Assembly (NCBI RefSeq): GCF_012927085.1
Contig: NZ_JABBFX010000001.1
Span: forward strand, 3,038,001 to 3,102,000
Direction of reading: 5' to 3'
DNA from: Ramlibacter agri
Lineage (GTDB): Bacteria > Pseudomonadota > Gammaproteobacteria > Burkholderiales > Burkholderiaceae_C
DNA: 64,000 nucleotides
Shown: positions 26,499 to 38,000 of the stretch, one piece after another
How positions within the stretch are numbered: the first letter of the stretch is position 1
Layout of the letters: each line of letters starts with the position of its first letter
The notes under the pieces: generated by a model
What the model was told of the DNA's origin: nothing
The model's input: only the letters and a program-made list of their open reading frames with translations
Database searches by the model: none
Program-made: the position numbers and the translations under genes

Positions 26499-27305
26499 AT
26501 GAAACAAGGAATTGCCCCGTCCCTGCTGGTCCTGCTTGCCGCGGTGGCGGCCGTCCAGCCCGTGCTGGCCCAGCCCTCTGGCGGCCGCGACTGGGAACAG
26601 CGTGACGAGCGTTCGCGCTTCGGCCGCGACGAGCGCCCGCCGCAGATCGGCAATCTCGCGCCCGGCGCCGGCCAGGTCGTGCCTCCGGGCCCGGTCGAAG
26701 TCTCGGCCCGGCTGTTCGACCAGGGCAGCGGCGTCGACCCGCGCAGCGTGCGCCTGCGCCTGAACGGCCGCGACGTGACGGACGATGCGCGCGTCAACGC
26801 CGGCGAAGTGCGCCTGCGCACCGACCTGCGCCCCGGCCGCTATACCGCGGAAGTGGTGGCGCGCGACAACGCCGGCAATCCGGCCCGCGCTACCTGGAGC
26901 TTCGAAGTGGCCTCGCGGCCCGCGCCGCCGCCGGTGCGCCCGGTGCCCCCGATCGGCGTGGTGCCGCCGCCGATGCGGCCGGTGCCTCCCATCGGCGTGG
27001 TGCCGCCCGGCGTGCCGATGCGCCTGATGGTGACCAGCCACCAGAGCGGCGCCACCATCAGCCGCTACGAGAACGTGCAGTTGCTGGGCCAGGCCGCGCC
27101 GGGCTCGTCGGTGCGCATCGAGGTCGACAACCAGACCGTCGTCGGCACCACCGAGCGGCTGCTGGACGAGACGACGGGCGCCGATGGCAGCGGGACTTTC
27201 CGCCTGAACTTCTCGCCCACGGGGTTCGTGCAGCCCGGCGTTCGCTACGACATCCGGATCACGAGCGGCGGGCAGGAACAGCGCCTGGTGCTGTTCCGCC
27301 GCTAA
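26499..27305 (+). CDS. Secreted protein with two Ig-like beta domains and a Pro-rich repeat
   Basis: A 268-residue exported protein. ATG 26499 is preferred because GGAGG lies just upstream; signal peptide APSLLVLLAAVAAVQPVLA. Residues about 45-130 resemble a bacterial Ig-like/cadherin-like fold (PPGPVEVSARLFDQGSGVD, LRPGRYTAEVVARDNAGNPA). A linker contains RPVPPIGVVPP twice in tandem, and a second beta domain (about 170-268) ends EQRLVLFRR. The order suggests a periplasmic or surface structural protein. I cannot assign a function. It is divergent from the receiver-phosphatase gene. Confidence 0.75.
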   Translation: MKQGIAPSLLVLLAAVAAVQPVLAQPSGGRDWEQRDERSRFGRDERPPQIGNLAPGAGQVVPPGPVEVSARLFDQGSGVDPRSVRLRLNGRDVTDDARVNAGEVRLRTDLRPGRYTAEVVARDNAGNPARATWSFEVASRPAPPPVRPVPPIGVVPPPMRPVPPIGVVPPGVPMRLMVTSHQSGATISRYENVQLLGQAAPGSSVRIEVDNQTVVGTTERLLDETTGADGSGTFRLNFSPTGFVQPGVRYDIRITSGGQEQRLVLFRR

Positions 27306-27317
27306 GGCCCGCAAGAA

Positions 27318-27338
27318 CCTGCAAAGCTGCTTTGCAGG
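27318..27338. terminator. Perfect 9-bp hairpin after the Ig-like protein gene
   Basis: CCTGCAAAG and CTTTGCAGG are exact inverse complements with a 3-nt loop, 13 bp after the stop codon. There is no T-run, so it is either a Rho-assisted terminator/RNA-stabilising hairpin or an operator for the SDR gene 60 bp downstream. Confidence 0.45.
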
Positions 27339-27398
27339 GCCAGGCGGTGAAGCGCGGGTGGGGCTGCGGATACTCCGGCGATCCGAAAGTCCCCGCCC

Positions 27399-28637
27399 AT
27401 GATCCGCAACGCCACGAGTTCCCCGCCCGCCGTCCTCCTCACCGGTGCGGGCGCGGGCATCGGCCGGGCCACGGCGCTGCGTCTCGCGCGCGCCGGCTGG
27501 CACTGCGTGCTGGTGGATGCGGACGCCGGTGCGCTGCAGCGCCTGCGCAGCGCCTGGCCGGCGGATGCGATCCCGCCGCTGGGCCTGGTGGCGGACCTCA
27601 CCGACGCGGCGCAGATCGAAGCGCTCGCCCGCGATGTCCCGCAGCTCGATGCCTTGATCAACAACGCGGGCCTGTCGGCCGGCGGTGCCGACGCCTTGAG
27701 CGAGGACGCCGCGGTGGCGCGCCTGCTCGCACTCAACCTCGCCGCTCCGGCACGCCTGGTGCAAGCCTGCACGCCGCGGCTGCGCAGCGGCGCGCGCATC
27801 GTCAACGTGGCCTCGGGCGCCGGCCTGCGCGCGATCCCCTGGCGCGGCCTCTACAGCCCCAGCAAGGCCGGCGTGATCGCGCAGACGCAGGCGCTGGCCC
27901 GCGCGCGGCCCGATTGGACCGTGACGGCGCTGTCGCCGGGCTTCGTCCGCACGGAGCTCGTGCAGCGCCTGATCGAAAGCGAACGCCTGGATCCCACGCG
28001 CGCAGTGGCCAAGATTCCCCTGGGGCGCATGGCCGAACCGGAAGACATGGCCGAAGCGCTGTGCTTCCTGGCCAGTCCCGGCGCCCGCGTTCTGAGCGGG
28101 CAACTGCTGGTGCTGGATGGCGGCTCCTCTGTGTATGGCGGCAGCGAAGCGCTGCCTCCGGCCGAACGTCCGACCCTGGATTCGCAGCTCCCGCTGGCGC
28201 TGCGCTGCGCCGACGTGCAGGCGCCGGGCTGGCGCGAGGCACTGGCCGCGTGGGCGCCCGAGCGTGAGCGCGCGAACGCTTACCCCGCCGTGCTGGATGG
28301 CGCGGCGCTGGAGGCCGCGCCCGGCAACATGCTCGAGACGGTGCGCCGCTCCGCCCGGCGCTTCTGCGCGAGCCACGATGCACAGGCCAGCCTGACCTTG
28401 CTGCTGCCCGCGGCGGCCCCCGACCTCGCGTGGGAGTTGGCGGGTGACGCCGCTGCCGCCCGCATGCTGGTCGCGACCTTGGCGGCTGAATGGGGCAAGC
28501 GCGGGCTGCGCGTCAACGCGCTGGAGATCGCCCGCGGCAGCGCGCCGGCCGACTGCCTGCCGCTGCTGGATTACGTGATGGGCGCCCGCGCCCAGTTCCT
28601 CACCGGCCAGGTGCTGCGTCCCGGCGCCGGCCATTGA
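27399..28637 (+). CDS. SDR-family oxidoreductase with a degenerate second SDR domain
   Basis: A 412-residue protein, much longer than the usual 250. Residues 10-245 are a full classical SDR: TGAGAGIG cofactor loop, LINNAG, catalytic YSPSK (Tyr and Lys), and a C-terminal VLSGQLLVLDGGSS. Residues about 270-412 look like the second half of another SDR (ARMLVATLAAEWGKRGLRVNALE and FLTGQVLRPG) but lack a Gly-rich loop and a Tyr-x3-Lys. It is followed 19 bp later by a Bug receptor, so it may act on whatever that receptor delivers. The substrate is unknown. Confidence 0.82.
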   Translation: MIRNATSSPPAVLLTGAGAGIGRATALRLARAGWHCVLVDADAGALQRLRSAWPADAIPPLGLVADLTDAAQIEALARDVPQLDALINNAGLSAGGADALSEDAAVARLLALNLAAPARLVQACTPRLRSGARIVNVASGAGLRAIPWRGLYSPSKAGVIAQTQALARARPDWTVTALSPGFVRTELVQRLIESERLDPTRAVAKIPLGRMAEPEDMAEALCFLASPGARVLSGQLLVLDGGSSVYGGSEALPPAERPTLDSQLPLALRCADVQAPGWREALAAWAPERERANAYPAVLDGAALEAAPGNMLETVRRSARRFCASHDAQASLTLLLPAAAPDLAWELAGDAAAARMLVATLAAEWGKRGLRVNALEIARGSAPADCLPLLDYVMGARAQFLTGQVLRPGAGH

Positions 28638-28656
28638 CAAGACCAGGAGACAAGCC

Positions 28657-29634
28657 ATGTTCGACACTTCCCTCAGCCGCCGCGCCGTGCTCGCCAGCGC
28701 CGCCTTGTTTGCGTTGCAGGCGCGCGCCCAGGGCAACTGGCCGGCGCGCTCGATCCGCCTGGTGGTGCCCGGCCCAGCGGGCGCCGGCTCGGACATCTTC
28801 GCGCGCATGATCGGCGACCAGCTGCAGGCCGTGCTGAAGCAGCCGGTGCTGGTGGACAACAAGGCCGGCGCCAACGGCCTGATCGGCAACGACGCCGTGG
28901 CCAAGGCGCCCGGCGACGGCTACACGATCCTGATGTCGCCTTCGTCGGCGATCGCGATCAACCCGGTGATCCAGCCGAAGATGCCTTACGACACGCAGAA
29001 GGACCTGGTGCCGGTGGCGCAGGTGGGCGCGGCGGGCATCCTGCTGGTGGCGCACCCGTCCACGGGCTTCAAGTCGCTGGGCGACATGGTGGCGTATGCG
29101 AAGGCGCATCCCGACAAGCTGTCCTACGGTTCCTGGGGCAGCGGTTCCACGGGCCACCTGGTGATGGAAGGCATCAAGGCGCACTACGGCATCGCCATGC
29201 CGCACGTGCCGTACAAGGGCGTGGCGCAGGAGGTGACCGACCTGCTGGGCAACAACCTCAGCGTGGGCTTCGTCGACATCGCTTCGCCGGTGCCGCACAT
29301 CCGATCCGGCCGCTTGATCGCATTGGGCTGCACCGGCTCTGCGCGCGGTCCGGCGCTGCCTGAAGTGGCGACGCTGACCGAGCAGGGCTACCGCTTCGAT
29401 GCCGACGGCTGGTACGGCGTGTTCGCGCCGGCCGGCACGCCGCGCGAGGTGGTCGTGCGCCTGAACCAGGAGATCAATCAGATCCTGGCCAAGGACGAAG
29501 TGATCAAGCAGTTCGCCGTCCAGAACATGGCGCGCCCGCCGCTCAAGAGCGCCGACCAGTTCGCCGCCACGGTGCGGCAGGACATCGACACCTGGCAGCG
29601 GATGGCGAAGCTGGCGAAGTTGCGGGTGGATTGA
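28657..29634 (+). CDS. Bug/TctC-family solute-binding protein
   Basis: A 325-residue periplasmic receptor. Signal peptide RRAVLASAALFALQARA; mature N-terminus IRLVVPGPAGAGSDIFARM; NKAGANGLIGNDAVAKAPGDGY and HVPYKGVAQEVTDLLG are the ligand-binding and family loops. A GGAG precedes the ATG. It sits just downstream of the double-SDR gene and probably shares its transcript. No membrane components are nearby. Confidence 0.9.
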   Translation: MFDTSLSRRAVLASAALFALQARAQGNWPARSIRLVVPGPAGAGSDIFARMIGDQLQAVLKQPVLVDNKAGANGLIGNDAVAKAPGDGYTILMSPSSAIAINPVIQPKMPYDTQKDLVPVAQVGAAGILLVAHPSTGFKSLGDMVAYAKAHPDKLSYGSWGSGSTGHLVMEGIKAHYGIAMPHVPYKGVAQEVTDLLGNNLSVGFVDIASPVPHIRSGRLIALGCTGSARGPALPEVATLTEQGYRFDADGWYGVFAPAGTPREVVVRLNQEINQILAKDEVIKQFAVQNMARPPLKSADQFAATVRQDIDTWQRMAKLAKLRVD

Positions 29635-29660
29635 GTCGCTGACGCCCGGCTCGACCTAAC

Positions 29661-29692
29661 CGTGGGGTGCGCAGCAAGCTGCGCCCCCTACG
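29661..29692. repeat. REP-like near-perfect palindrome
   Basis: A 32-bp inverted repeat: CGTGGGGTGCGCAGC, AA, GCTGCGCCCCCTACG. The arms match at 13 of 15 positions. It lies between the Bug gene and the decayed TSUP gene, which converge here. The size and GC-rich palindromic form are those of repetitive extragenic palindromes; only one copy was found in this window. Confidence 0.5.
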
Positions 29693-29716
29693 AAAAACGA
29701 GCCCGAGTCTGCGGCG

Positions 29717-30094
29717 TCACTCGTGCCGGAAGAACAGCAGAACCCCCACCGCCACGATCACTCCCGACACCACCTCGTCGAAGAGGTCCTGCGGCAGCTT
29801 CTTCAACAGCTTCTGGCCGACGAACAGGCCCGCCACCACGCCGACCAGCGCGCCGGCCACCGGCACCCAGGCTGCGGCCTTGCCCTTGTGCTCGCGCTTC
29901 AGGAGGCCGGTGAAGCCCAGCAGGCCCGAGACGACGAGCAGCGCGGCGAACACGTGCGTGACGATCGAAGAGGAGACGCGCGACTGCAGCAGCGCGCCCG
30001 CCAGAGTGAACACCGCCGACATCACGGCAAAGGGCGTGAACACGCGCCAGTCGATCTTCTTGCGCAGCTGCGCCGTGCGGATCACCCCCGCCAC
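29717..30094 (-). pseudogene. Truncated TSUP (TauE/SafE-type) membrane permease
   Basis: A 125-residue reading frame with the features of TSUP permeases but about half their usual 240-260 residues. It begins at a GTG with no clear ribosome site. IDWRVFTPFAVMSAVFTLAGALL fits the end of a first TSUP half and AAWVPVAGALVGVVAGLFVGQKLLKKLP the second half. The N-terminal helices and the Gly-rich loop of the second half are missing. The frame stays open upstream but there encodes the end of the LysR gene in another frame. I read it as a 5'-truncated, internally deleted remnant; a functional half-size transporter is the alternative. Confidence 0.55.
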
Positions 30095-30131
30095 GAAATG
30101 CCTAGCCGCAAGCCGTCGAGCCGTGGGGCTC

Positions 30132-31040
30132 CTAGGTTTTTCCGAAGGCCTGGAACACGATGCCCCGGAACCACTTGTTCGCCGGGTCGTTGTGCACGCT
30201 CTTGCTCCAGTGCAGGTAAGCCTCGAACACCGGCGAGCGGAAGGGCAGGTCCAGGCGGGCCAGCCGCTGGATCTCGGCGAAGACGTCGGCGATGGCGTCG
30301 GGCACGGTGGCGATGAGGTCGGTGCCGGCGATGATCTCCGGCAGGCTCATGAAGTGCGGTGTGGTCAGCGCCACGTCGCGATGGATGCCGCGCTTGAGCA
30401 CGAAGCTTTCCAGCAGGCCCTGAGTGCGCGTCGGCGCTTCGACGACCACGTGGCGCGCCTCGCAGTATTTCTTCAGGCTGAAGTCGCGGATCAATTCGCG
30501 GTTGGCCGAACTGCAGATGCAGACGAAGCCGTGCTGGTCGATCTTGCGGCGCACGAACTCGCTGGATTGCAGGTCGGGGAAGTAGCCCAGGGCGAAATCG
30601 ACCTGGCCTTCGGACAGCGCGCGCTGCAACTGCGGCTGCGGCGTGGCCACCGTGCGCAGGCGCACCTGCGGCGCCACGCGCAGGACGGCGTTCAGCACGC
30701 GCGGCATGTACATGGTCTCCGCCGTGTCCGAGAGGGCGATGCGGAACTCGCGCTCGTCGTGCGCCGGGTCGAAGCTGCCCTTGTTCAGGATGCGCTGCTC
30801 GATGCACTGGATCGCCTCGCGCATCGGCGCTGCCACCTCCTTGGCGCGGCTCGTGGGCTGCATGCCGGCCGCGGTGCTGACGAACAGCGCGTCGCCCAGG
30901 TCGCGGCGCAGCTTGGCCAGCGTGGTGCTCAGGCCGGACTGGCTCATGCCCAGCGCGCGCGCCGCCAGGTTGACGCTGCGCAGGTCGAACACCGCCACGA
31001 AGATCTTCATGGCCTGCAGGTTGAGGTTGGGAGCCGGCAT
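30132..31040 (-). CDS. LysR-family transcriptional regulator
   Basis: A 302-residue LTTR: winged helix-turn-helix at residues 8-66 (LNLQAMKIFVAVFDLRSVNLAARALGMSQSGLSTTLAKLR in the usual place) followed by the two-lobed effector domain. It is divergent from the Rieske oxygenase operon, the normal arrangement for an activator of that operon. The 77-bp divergent spacer contains an inverted repeat at 31058-31071. The effector is probably the aromatic substrate or an intermediate. Confidence 0.9.
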   Translation of the reverse strand: MPAPNLNLQAMKIFVAVFDLRSVNLAARALGMSQSGLSTTLAKLRRDLGDALFVSTAAGMQPTSRAKEVAAPMREAIQCIEQRILNKGSFDPAHDEREFRIALSDTAETMYMPRVLNAVLRVAPQVRLRTVATPQPQLQRALSEGQVDFALGYFPDLQSSEFVRRKIDQHGFVCICSSANRELIRDFSLKKYCEARHVVVEAPTRTQGLLESFVLKRGIHRDVALTTPHFMSLPEIIAGTDLIATVPDAIADVFAEIQRLARLDLPFRSPVFEAYLHWSKSVHNDPANKWFRGIVFQAFGKT

Positions 31041-31057
31041 CGTGATCCGAGATTCTA

Positions 31058-31071
31058 TTGATCTGGATCAA
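31058..31071. promoter_or_regulatory. Inverted repeat in the LysR/Rieske divergent promoter
   Basis: TTGATC, 2 nt, GATCAA is an exact inverted repeat 18 bp upstream of the LysR start and 47 bp upstream of the oxygenase start. Position and symmetry fit a LysR recognition site overlapping its own promoter. Confidence 0.5.
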
Positions 31072-31117
31072 AGATCCGGTTCGCTCCTATGCTGCTGGCA
31101 AACCCGGAAAGCCATCC

Positions 31118-33312
<2,195 letters not shown>

Positions 33313-33333
33313 ACCGACAACGAGGAGACAAGA

Positions 33334-34341
33334 ATGCATTTCGCAAGACCCACTCGCCGCTGGCTTGGCAAGGGCCTGCTGGCCGGCCTGTTCGCCGCCT
33401 TCGCCGCCACCAGCGCGCTGGCGGAGTACCCGGACAAGCCGATCCAGCTGGTCGTGCCCTTTGCGGCGGGCGGCAGCCTGGACGTCACGGCCCGCATCAT
33501 CGCGGACCGGCTGAAGGAAAAGGACCTGCTGGGGCAGCCGGTGATCATCAACAACCGGCCGGGCGCCGGCAGCGCCGTCGGTGCGCGCGCCGTCGCCAGC
33601 GCCGCGCCGGACGGCTACACGCTGTTCTTCACCTCCGGCTCCGCCTTCGGCTACCTGCACATGCTGGTGCCCAACCTGGACCTGAAGCTCGATGACTTCG
33701 TGTCGGTTGCCGCCGTCGCAGTGAACCCCTCGGTGATCGTCGCCACCAACAAGCTGCCGGTGAAGTCGCTGCAGGAACTGGCCAACTACCCGAAGCCCGG
33801 CGAAATCAGCTTCTGTTCGACCGGCGCGAACGGCCTCAACCACCTGCAGCTGGAGATGTTCAAGCGCGCGGTGAAGGCCAAGACCGGCCGCGAGTTCAAC
33901 GTCACGCACGTGCCGTACAACGGCCTGGCGCCCGCGCTCACCGCCGTGCGCGAGGGCAGCATCCACGCCTGCGTGCTGCCTTACGCTTCGCTGGTCAAGC
34001 AGCTGAATGGCAAGGACCTGCGCGTGCTCGCCGTGCAGAGCCACCGCCGCCTGCCCTGGCTGCCCGACGTGCCGACGACGGGCCAGCAAGGCTTCCCCGA
34101 GCTGGATGGCAACGACGCCTTCGTCAACGTCCAGGCGCCGAAGGGCACGCCGCCGGCGGTGGTTGCGCGTCTCGAGCAGGCCCTCGAGAAGGCCATGCAG
34201 GACCCCACCGTGCGCAAGAAGCTCGAGGAGCTCGAAGTGCAGGTGGCCTGGATGAACAGCCGCGAGACCCAGAAGTGGCTGCAGGAAGACGTGCGCCGGC
34301 TGGGCACCGTCATCCGCGAGGCCGGGCTCGAGGCGAAATAA
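33334..34341 (+). CDS. Bug/TctC-family solute-binding protein
   Basis: A 335-residue periplasmic receptor: signal peptide LLAGLFAAFAATSALA, then YPDKPIQLVVPFAAGGSLDVTAR, INNRPGAGSAVGARAV and THVPYNGLAPALTAVREG. GAGGAG precedes the ATG. It is the last gene of the Rieske-TauD operon (22 bp gap) and probably captures the substrate of those oxygenases. No TctAB genes adjoin. Confidence 0.9.
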   Translation: MHFARPTRRWLGKGLLAGLFAAFAATSALAEYPDKPIQLVVPFAAGGSLDVTARIIADRLKEKDLLGQPVIINNRPGAGSAVGARAVASAAPDGYTLFFTSGSAFGYLHMLVPNLDLKLDDFVSVAAVAVNPSVIVATNKLPVKSLQELANYPKPGEISFCSTGANGLNHLQLEMFKRAVKAKTGREFNVTHVPYNGLAPALTAVREGSIHACVLPYASLVKQLNGKDLRVLAVQSHRRLPWLPDVPTTGQQGFPELDGNDAFVNVQAPKGTPPAVVARLEQALEKAMQDPTVRKKLEELEVQVAWMNSRETQKWLQEDVRRLGTVIREAGLEAK

Positions 34342-34362
34342 GGGGCTGGGCGCCCCGCGCGC

Positions 34363-34743
34363 TCAGACCTTGTATTCCAGCATCAGGTGCGTGGTCGCCG
34401 TGCCGCCCTTTTCGTGGCGCGGCACGAAGGCGACCCGCGCCCCGATCTGGTCGGTCACCATGTACTTCAAGCTCGGCACGGCCAGTGGCAGCAGGTTCTC
34501 GGACTTGTAGCCGGTGATGCCGCCGACGGTGAGGCTCACCGAAGTCCGGGCCATCAGGTCTCCCTGGACCGTGAGGCCGCCGTAGAAGGATTGGCGGTAC
34601 TCCGAGTTGCGGTACGTGCCCACGGTCCAACCATCCTTCGTCACGACGTAGACGCCGGGATTGAGGTTGTTGAAGCCGGGATTGCTGTGATAAGAGGCCA
34701 GGTGCAGGCCTACGGCGGCCACGCAGCAGAGCAAGGTGGACAT
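34363..34743 (-). CDS. Small beta-rich exported protein of unknown function
   Basis: A 126-residue protein. A short hydrophobic start (MSTLLCCVAAVGLHLAS) could be a signal peptide. The rest is rich in beta-type residues with NNLNPGVYV, GTYRNSEYRQSFYGGL, GITGYKSENLLPLAVPSLKY and a terminal HLMLEYKV, suggesting a small outer-membrane-like or lipid-binding beta protein. Similar patterned small proteins occur in proteobacteria and phages, but I cannot name the family. It has its own convincing promoter and a long structured leader, so it is probably regulated. GGGGAAACC before the ATG is only a weak Shine-Dalgarno. Confidence 0.65.
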   Translation of the reverse strand: MSTLLCCVAAVGLHLASYHSNPGFNNLNPGVYVVTKDGWTVGTYRNSEYRQSFYGGLTVQGDLMARTSVSLTVGGITGYKSENLLPLAVPSLKYMVTDQIGARVAFVPRHEKGGTATTHLMLEYKV

Positions 34744-34865
34744 GACGGTTTCCCCAACGAGTTGATTTCCGCGGCGGCCTGGGCCGCCGTTCCCCGTCTT
34801 TGCGGGGACCTCGTCATTCCATCACCTAACGGTTGAGCTGCCGTCGTGTCCATGCCTAAGGGTCT
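34744..34865 (-). other. Structured 5' leader of the small exported protein
   Basis: From the predicted transcription start near 34859 to the ATG there are about 115 nt holding two GC hairpins: CCCCGC/GCGGGG-type (arms around 34796-34807) and CGGCGGCC/GGCCGCCG (around 34771-34788). The second lies about 30-45 nt before the ATG. The leader contains no open frame I trust. It could control translation or message stability. Confidence 0.4.
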
Positions 34866-34894
34866 GTAATAAAAAACTGGTAATTTGTTTGCAA
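34866..34894 (-). promoter_or_regulatory. Sigma-70-type promoter for the small exported protein
   Basis: On the minus strand, TTGCAA (34889-34894) and TATTAC (34866-34871) are separated by exactly 17 nt in an AT-rich island that stands out from the GC-rich surroundings. The rest of the 34744-35035 gap (292 bp) shows no gene; the part next to the cyclase gene has no clear promoter. Confidence 0.5.
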
Positions 34895-35035
34895 ATGTCC
34901 TATGGCATTTCAGCGTGTGAAATTTTTACCGCTTCTTGAGCAAGTGCCCTAAGCCAAAGGTAGGGGAATTGGGAGATCCCTCCCCAATCCGGCTGACCTT
35001 CTCAAGATCCCCGCGCAGGGCCATCATTTGGTTAC

Positions 35036-38000
35036 ATGCACTGCAAGGCCTGCCAGCGGGAGCTCCGGGATGACGCGGCGTTCTGCGATCGCTGCGGTGC
35101 CCCTGTGCTGCCCGCCGCCGGCGCGGCGCCGGCGGAGGCCGAAAGGCGCTGGGTCACGGTCATGTTCTGCGACCTGGTCGGCTCGGTGGCCCTGTCCGAG
35201 CGCCTGGAACCCGAGGACCTGCGGGCGCTGCTGGGGCACTACCAGCGCGCCTGCAAGGCCGCCGTGGAACTGCATGGCGGCTCCATCGCCCGCTACGTCG
35301 GCGACGGCCTGCTGATCTGCTTCGGCCACCCGCGCGCGCACGAAGACGCGCCGCTGCGCGCCGTGCGCGCCGCCCTGGACATCGTCGCCGCCGTGCGCAA
35401 ACTCAAGGTGCCGCTGGCAGGACACGGCGAGATCGACCTGCAGGTGCGCGTGGGCATCGAGACCGGCTCGGTCCTGATCGGCCACATCGACCGCGCCGCG
35501 GCGGTCGAACGCGATGCCGTTGTGGGCACGGTTCCCAACATGGCGGCGCGCTTGCAGTCGCTGGCGGCGCCGAATCGCATCGTGGTCGGCGAGGCCACCT
35601 ACCACCGCATCCGCGACTCGGTGCAATGCCGCAGCGCCGGCCAGGTGACGCTGAAAGGCATCGCGCGGCCGGTCGCGGTGTACACGGTGGATGCGGACGG
35701 CGCCGAGGGCGACCCCTTCCTGCGCCGCGCCGAACGCTTGTTCTCGCCGCTGGTGGAGCGCGACGCCCAGCGCGAGACACTGCGCAGCGCCTGGCAGCGC
35801 GCCAAGGGCTCGGTGCCCGGCGTGCTGGCCATCGCCGGCGAGGCGGGCGTCGGCAAGTCGCGCCTGGTGCGCGCCTTTGTCGATGAACTGCAGGGCGACA
35901 ACTTCAACCACGTCGCCTACCGCTGCGCCGCGCAGCACCAGGGCAGCCCGCTGCATCCCGCGGCCGCCCAACTGCAGGCCGCCTTCGGCCTCGACGCCCC
36001 GGCGGAGAACGCCCAGCGGCTGGCGCGGCTGAAGGACGGCGTCGCCCGCCTCGGCCTGCCGGCGCACGCGGTCGCGCCGCTGGCCATGCTGGCGGGCGTG
36101 GACGCGGGCACCGGCCCCACCGCGCCCACCGAACTGCGGCGCGAGACCCTCGAGACGCTGGCTGCGCTGGTTGCGGCCCATGCCAGGCTGGCGCCGACGC
36201 TGATGGTGGTGGAGGACCTGCACTGGTGCGACCCGTCGACCCTGGAGTTCCTGCAGTCGCTGGTCGAGCGCGCGCTGCCGCCGCGCCTGCTGCTGGTCGT
36301 CACGCACCGGCCCGACTTCGTGCCGCCCTGGGGCGAGGCCGAGGGCCGCGCGACGCTGTCGCTGCAGCGCCTGAGCGCCGCGGCCAGCCGCAACCTGGTG
36401 CGCAGCCTGCTCGCCGGCCGCGAAGTGCCCGCCGCGCTGGTGGAGAAGATCGTCGAGCGAGCCGAGGGCAACCCGCTGTTCCTGGAGGAGTTCACCAGCC
36501 TGCTGGCCGACGCCGGCAACGAGCAGGAAGCCGCCGCGGTGACGATCCCCGACTCGCTGCAGGAATCGCTGGCCACGCGCCTGGACCGCATCGGCGCGGC
36601 CAAGCGCATCGCGCAGGTGGCCGCGGCGTATGGCCGCGCGTTTTCGCTGGCGCACCTGGCGGCGCTGCCGGATTTCCGCGGCCTGGACATCGCGGGCGAG
36701 CTGGACGAACTGGCACGCAAGGGCCTGCTTGCTCCCGGCGCGGGATTGCAGGACGAGTACGAGTTCTCGCATGCGCTGATCCGCGACGCGGCCTACCAGT
36801 CGATGGTGCGCGAGGACCGCAAGGCGGTGCACCTGCGCATCGCCGAGAGCTTCGAAGCGCATTTCCCGGAGATCGTGGCGAGCCGGCCCGAGCTGGTCGC
36901 GCAGCACTTCAGCGAAGGCGAACGGCGCGAGCGCGCCATCGGCTACTGGTACCGCGCCGGCGCGCGCGCCATGGAGCGGCTGGCCAACGTCGAATCCATC
37001 GAGCACCTGCGGCGCGGCCTGGCGCAGGTCGACGCTCTCGATCCCGCCTTGCGGCCGATGCAGGAGCTGGGCTTCCTCACCGCGCTGATGCCGGCGCTGT
37101 GCGCCACCCGCGGCTACGCCAACGCGGAGGTGCAGCAGACCTTCTCGCGCGCCTTCGACCTGTGCACGCACATCGGGCCGACGGCGGAACTGGCGACGGT
37201 GCTGTACGGCCTGTGGTCCTACTACCTGGTGCGCGCCGACCTCGCGCGGTCGCGCCAGCTCGCCACCGAAATGCAGCGCATCGCCGGCGCCGACGTGCTG
37301 CGGCAGATGGAGGGCGAACTGGCCGCCGGCCTGACCTCGTTCTACGAAGGCCGGCTGCAGGAAGCCGCCGGCAACTTCGAGGCCATCCTGGCGCTGTGGC
37401 GGCCGGACGGCCCGCAGTTCTTCACCGCCGGCGAGGACGTGCGGGCCAGCACCAAGTCCTGGCTCGCCATCGTCTACTGGCACCAGGGCGAGGTCGACCG
37501 CGCGCGCGACGTCGCGCAGGAGTCGCTGTATCGCGCCCGCCAGGTCGGCCAGCCGATCAGCCTGGCTTTCGCGCTGTACTTCAACGTGTTCCTGGCGCAT
37601 TTCTGCCGCGACCTGCGCACCGTGAAAACGCTGGGCCGCGAATGCCTGGCGCTGTGCACGGAGAAGCACCTGTTCTGGGGCGCGCTGTGCGTGCTGCAAC
37701 TGGGCTGGGGTGAGGTCGCCGCGGCCGGCGCGGACCGCGAAGGCATGGCCGCCGGCATCCGCCACATGCACGAAGGCCTGGGCGGCTACCGAGGAGCGGG
37801 CGCGCGGCTGACGCAGACCTACTACCTCGCCACGATCGCGGAGGCACAGTTGAAGGCCGGGGCGCTGGAAGACTGCGAGCGCAGCCTGGGCGAGGGCTTC
37901 GCCGCGGCGGAGGAAAGCGGCGAGCAGCTTTCGCGCTCCGAGCTGCTGCGCCTGCGCGCCGACCTCGCGCTGGCCCTGGGCGCGGATGCCGATGCCGTGG

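Noticed and set aside
34744..35035. AT-rich island considered as an origin or attachment site
   Set aside because: No DnaA-box cluster, no direct repeats and no integrase nearby; a promoter and leader explain it.
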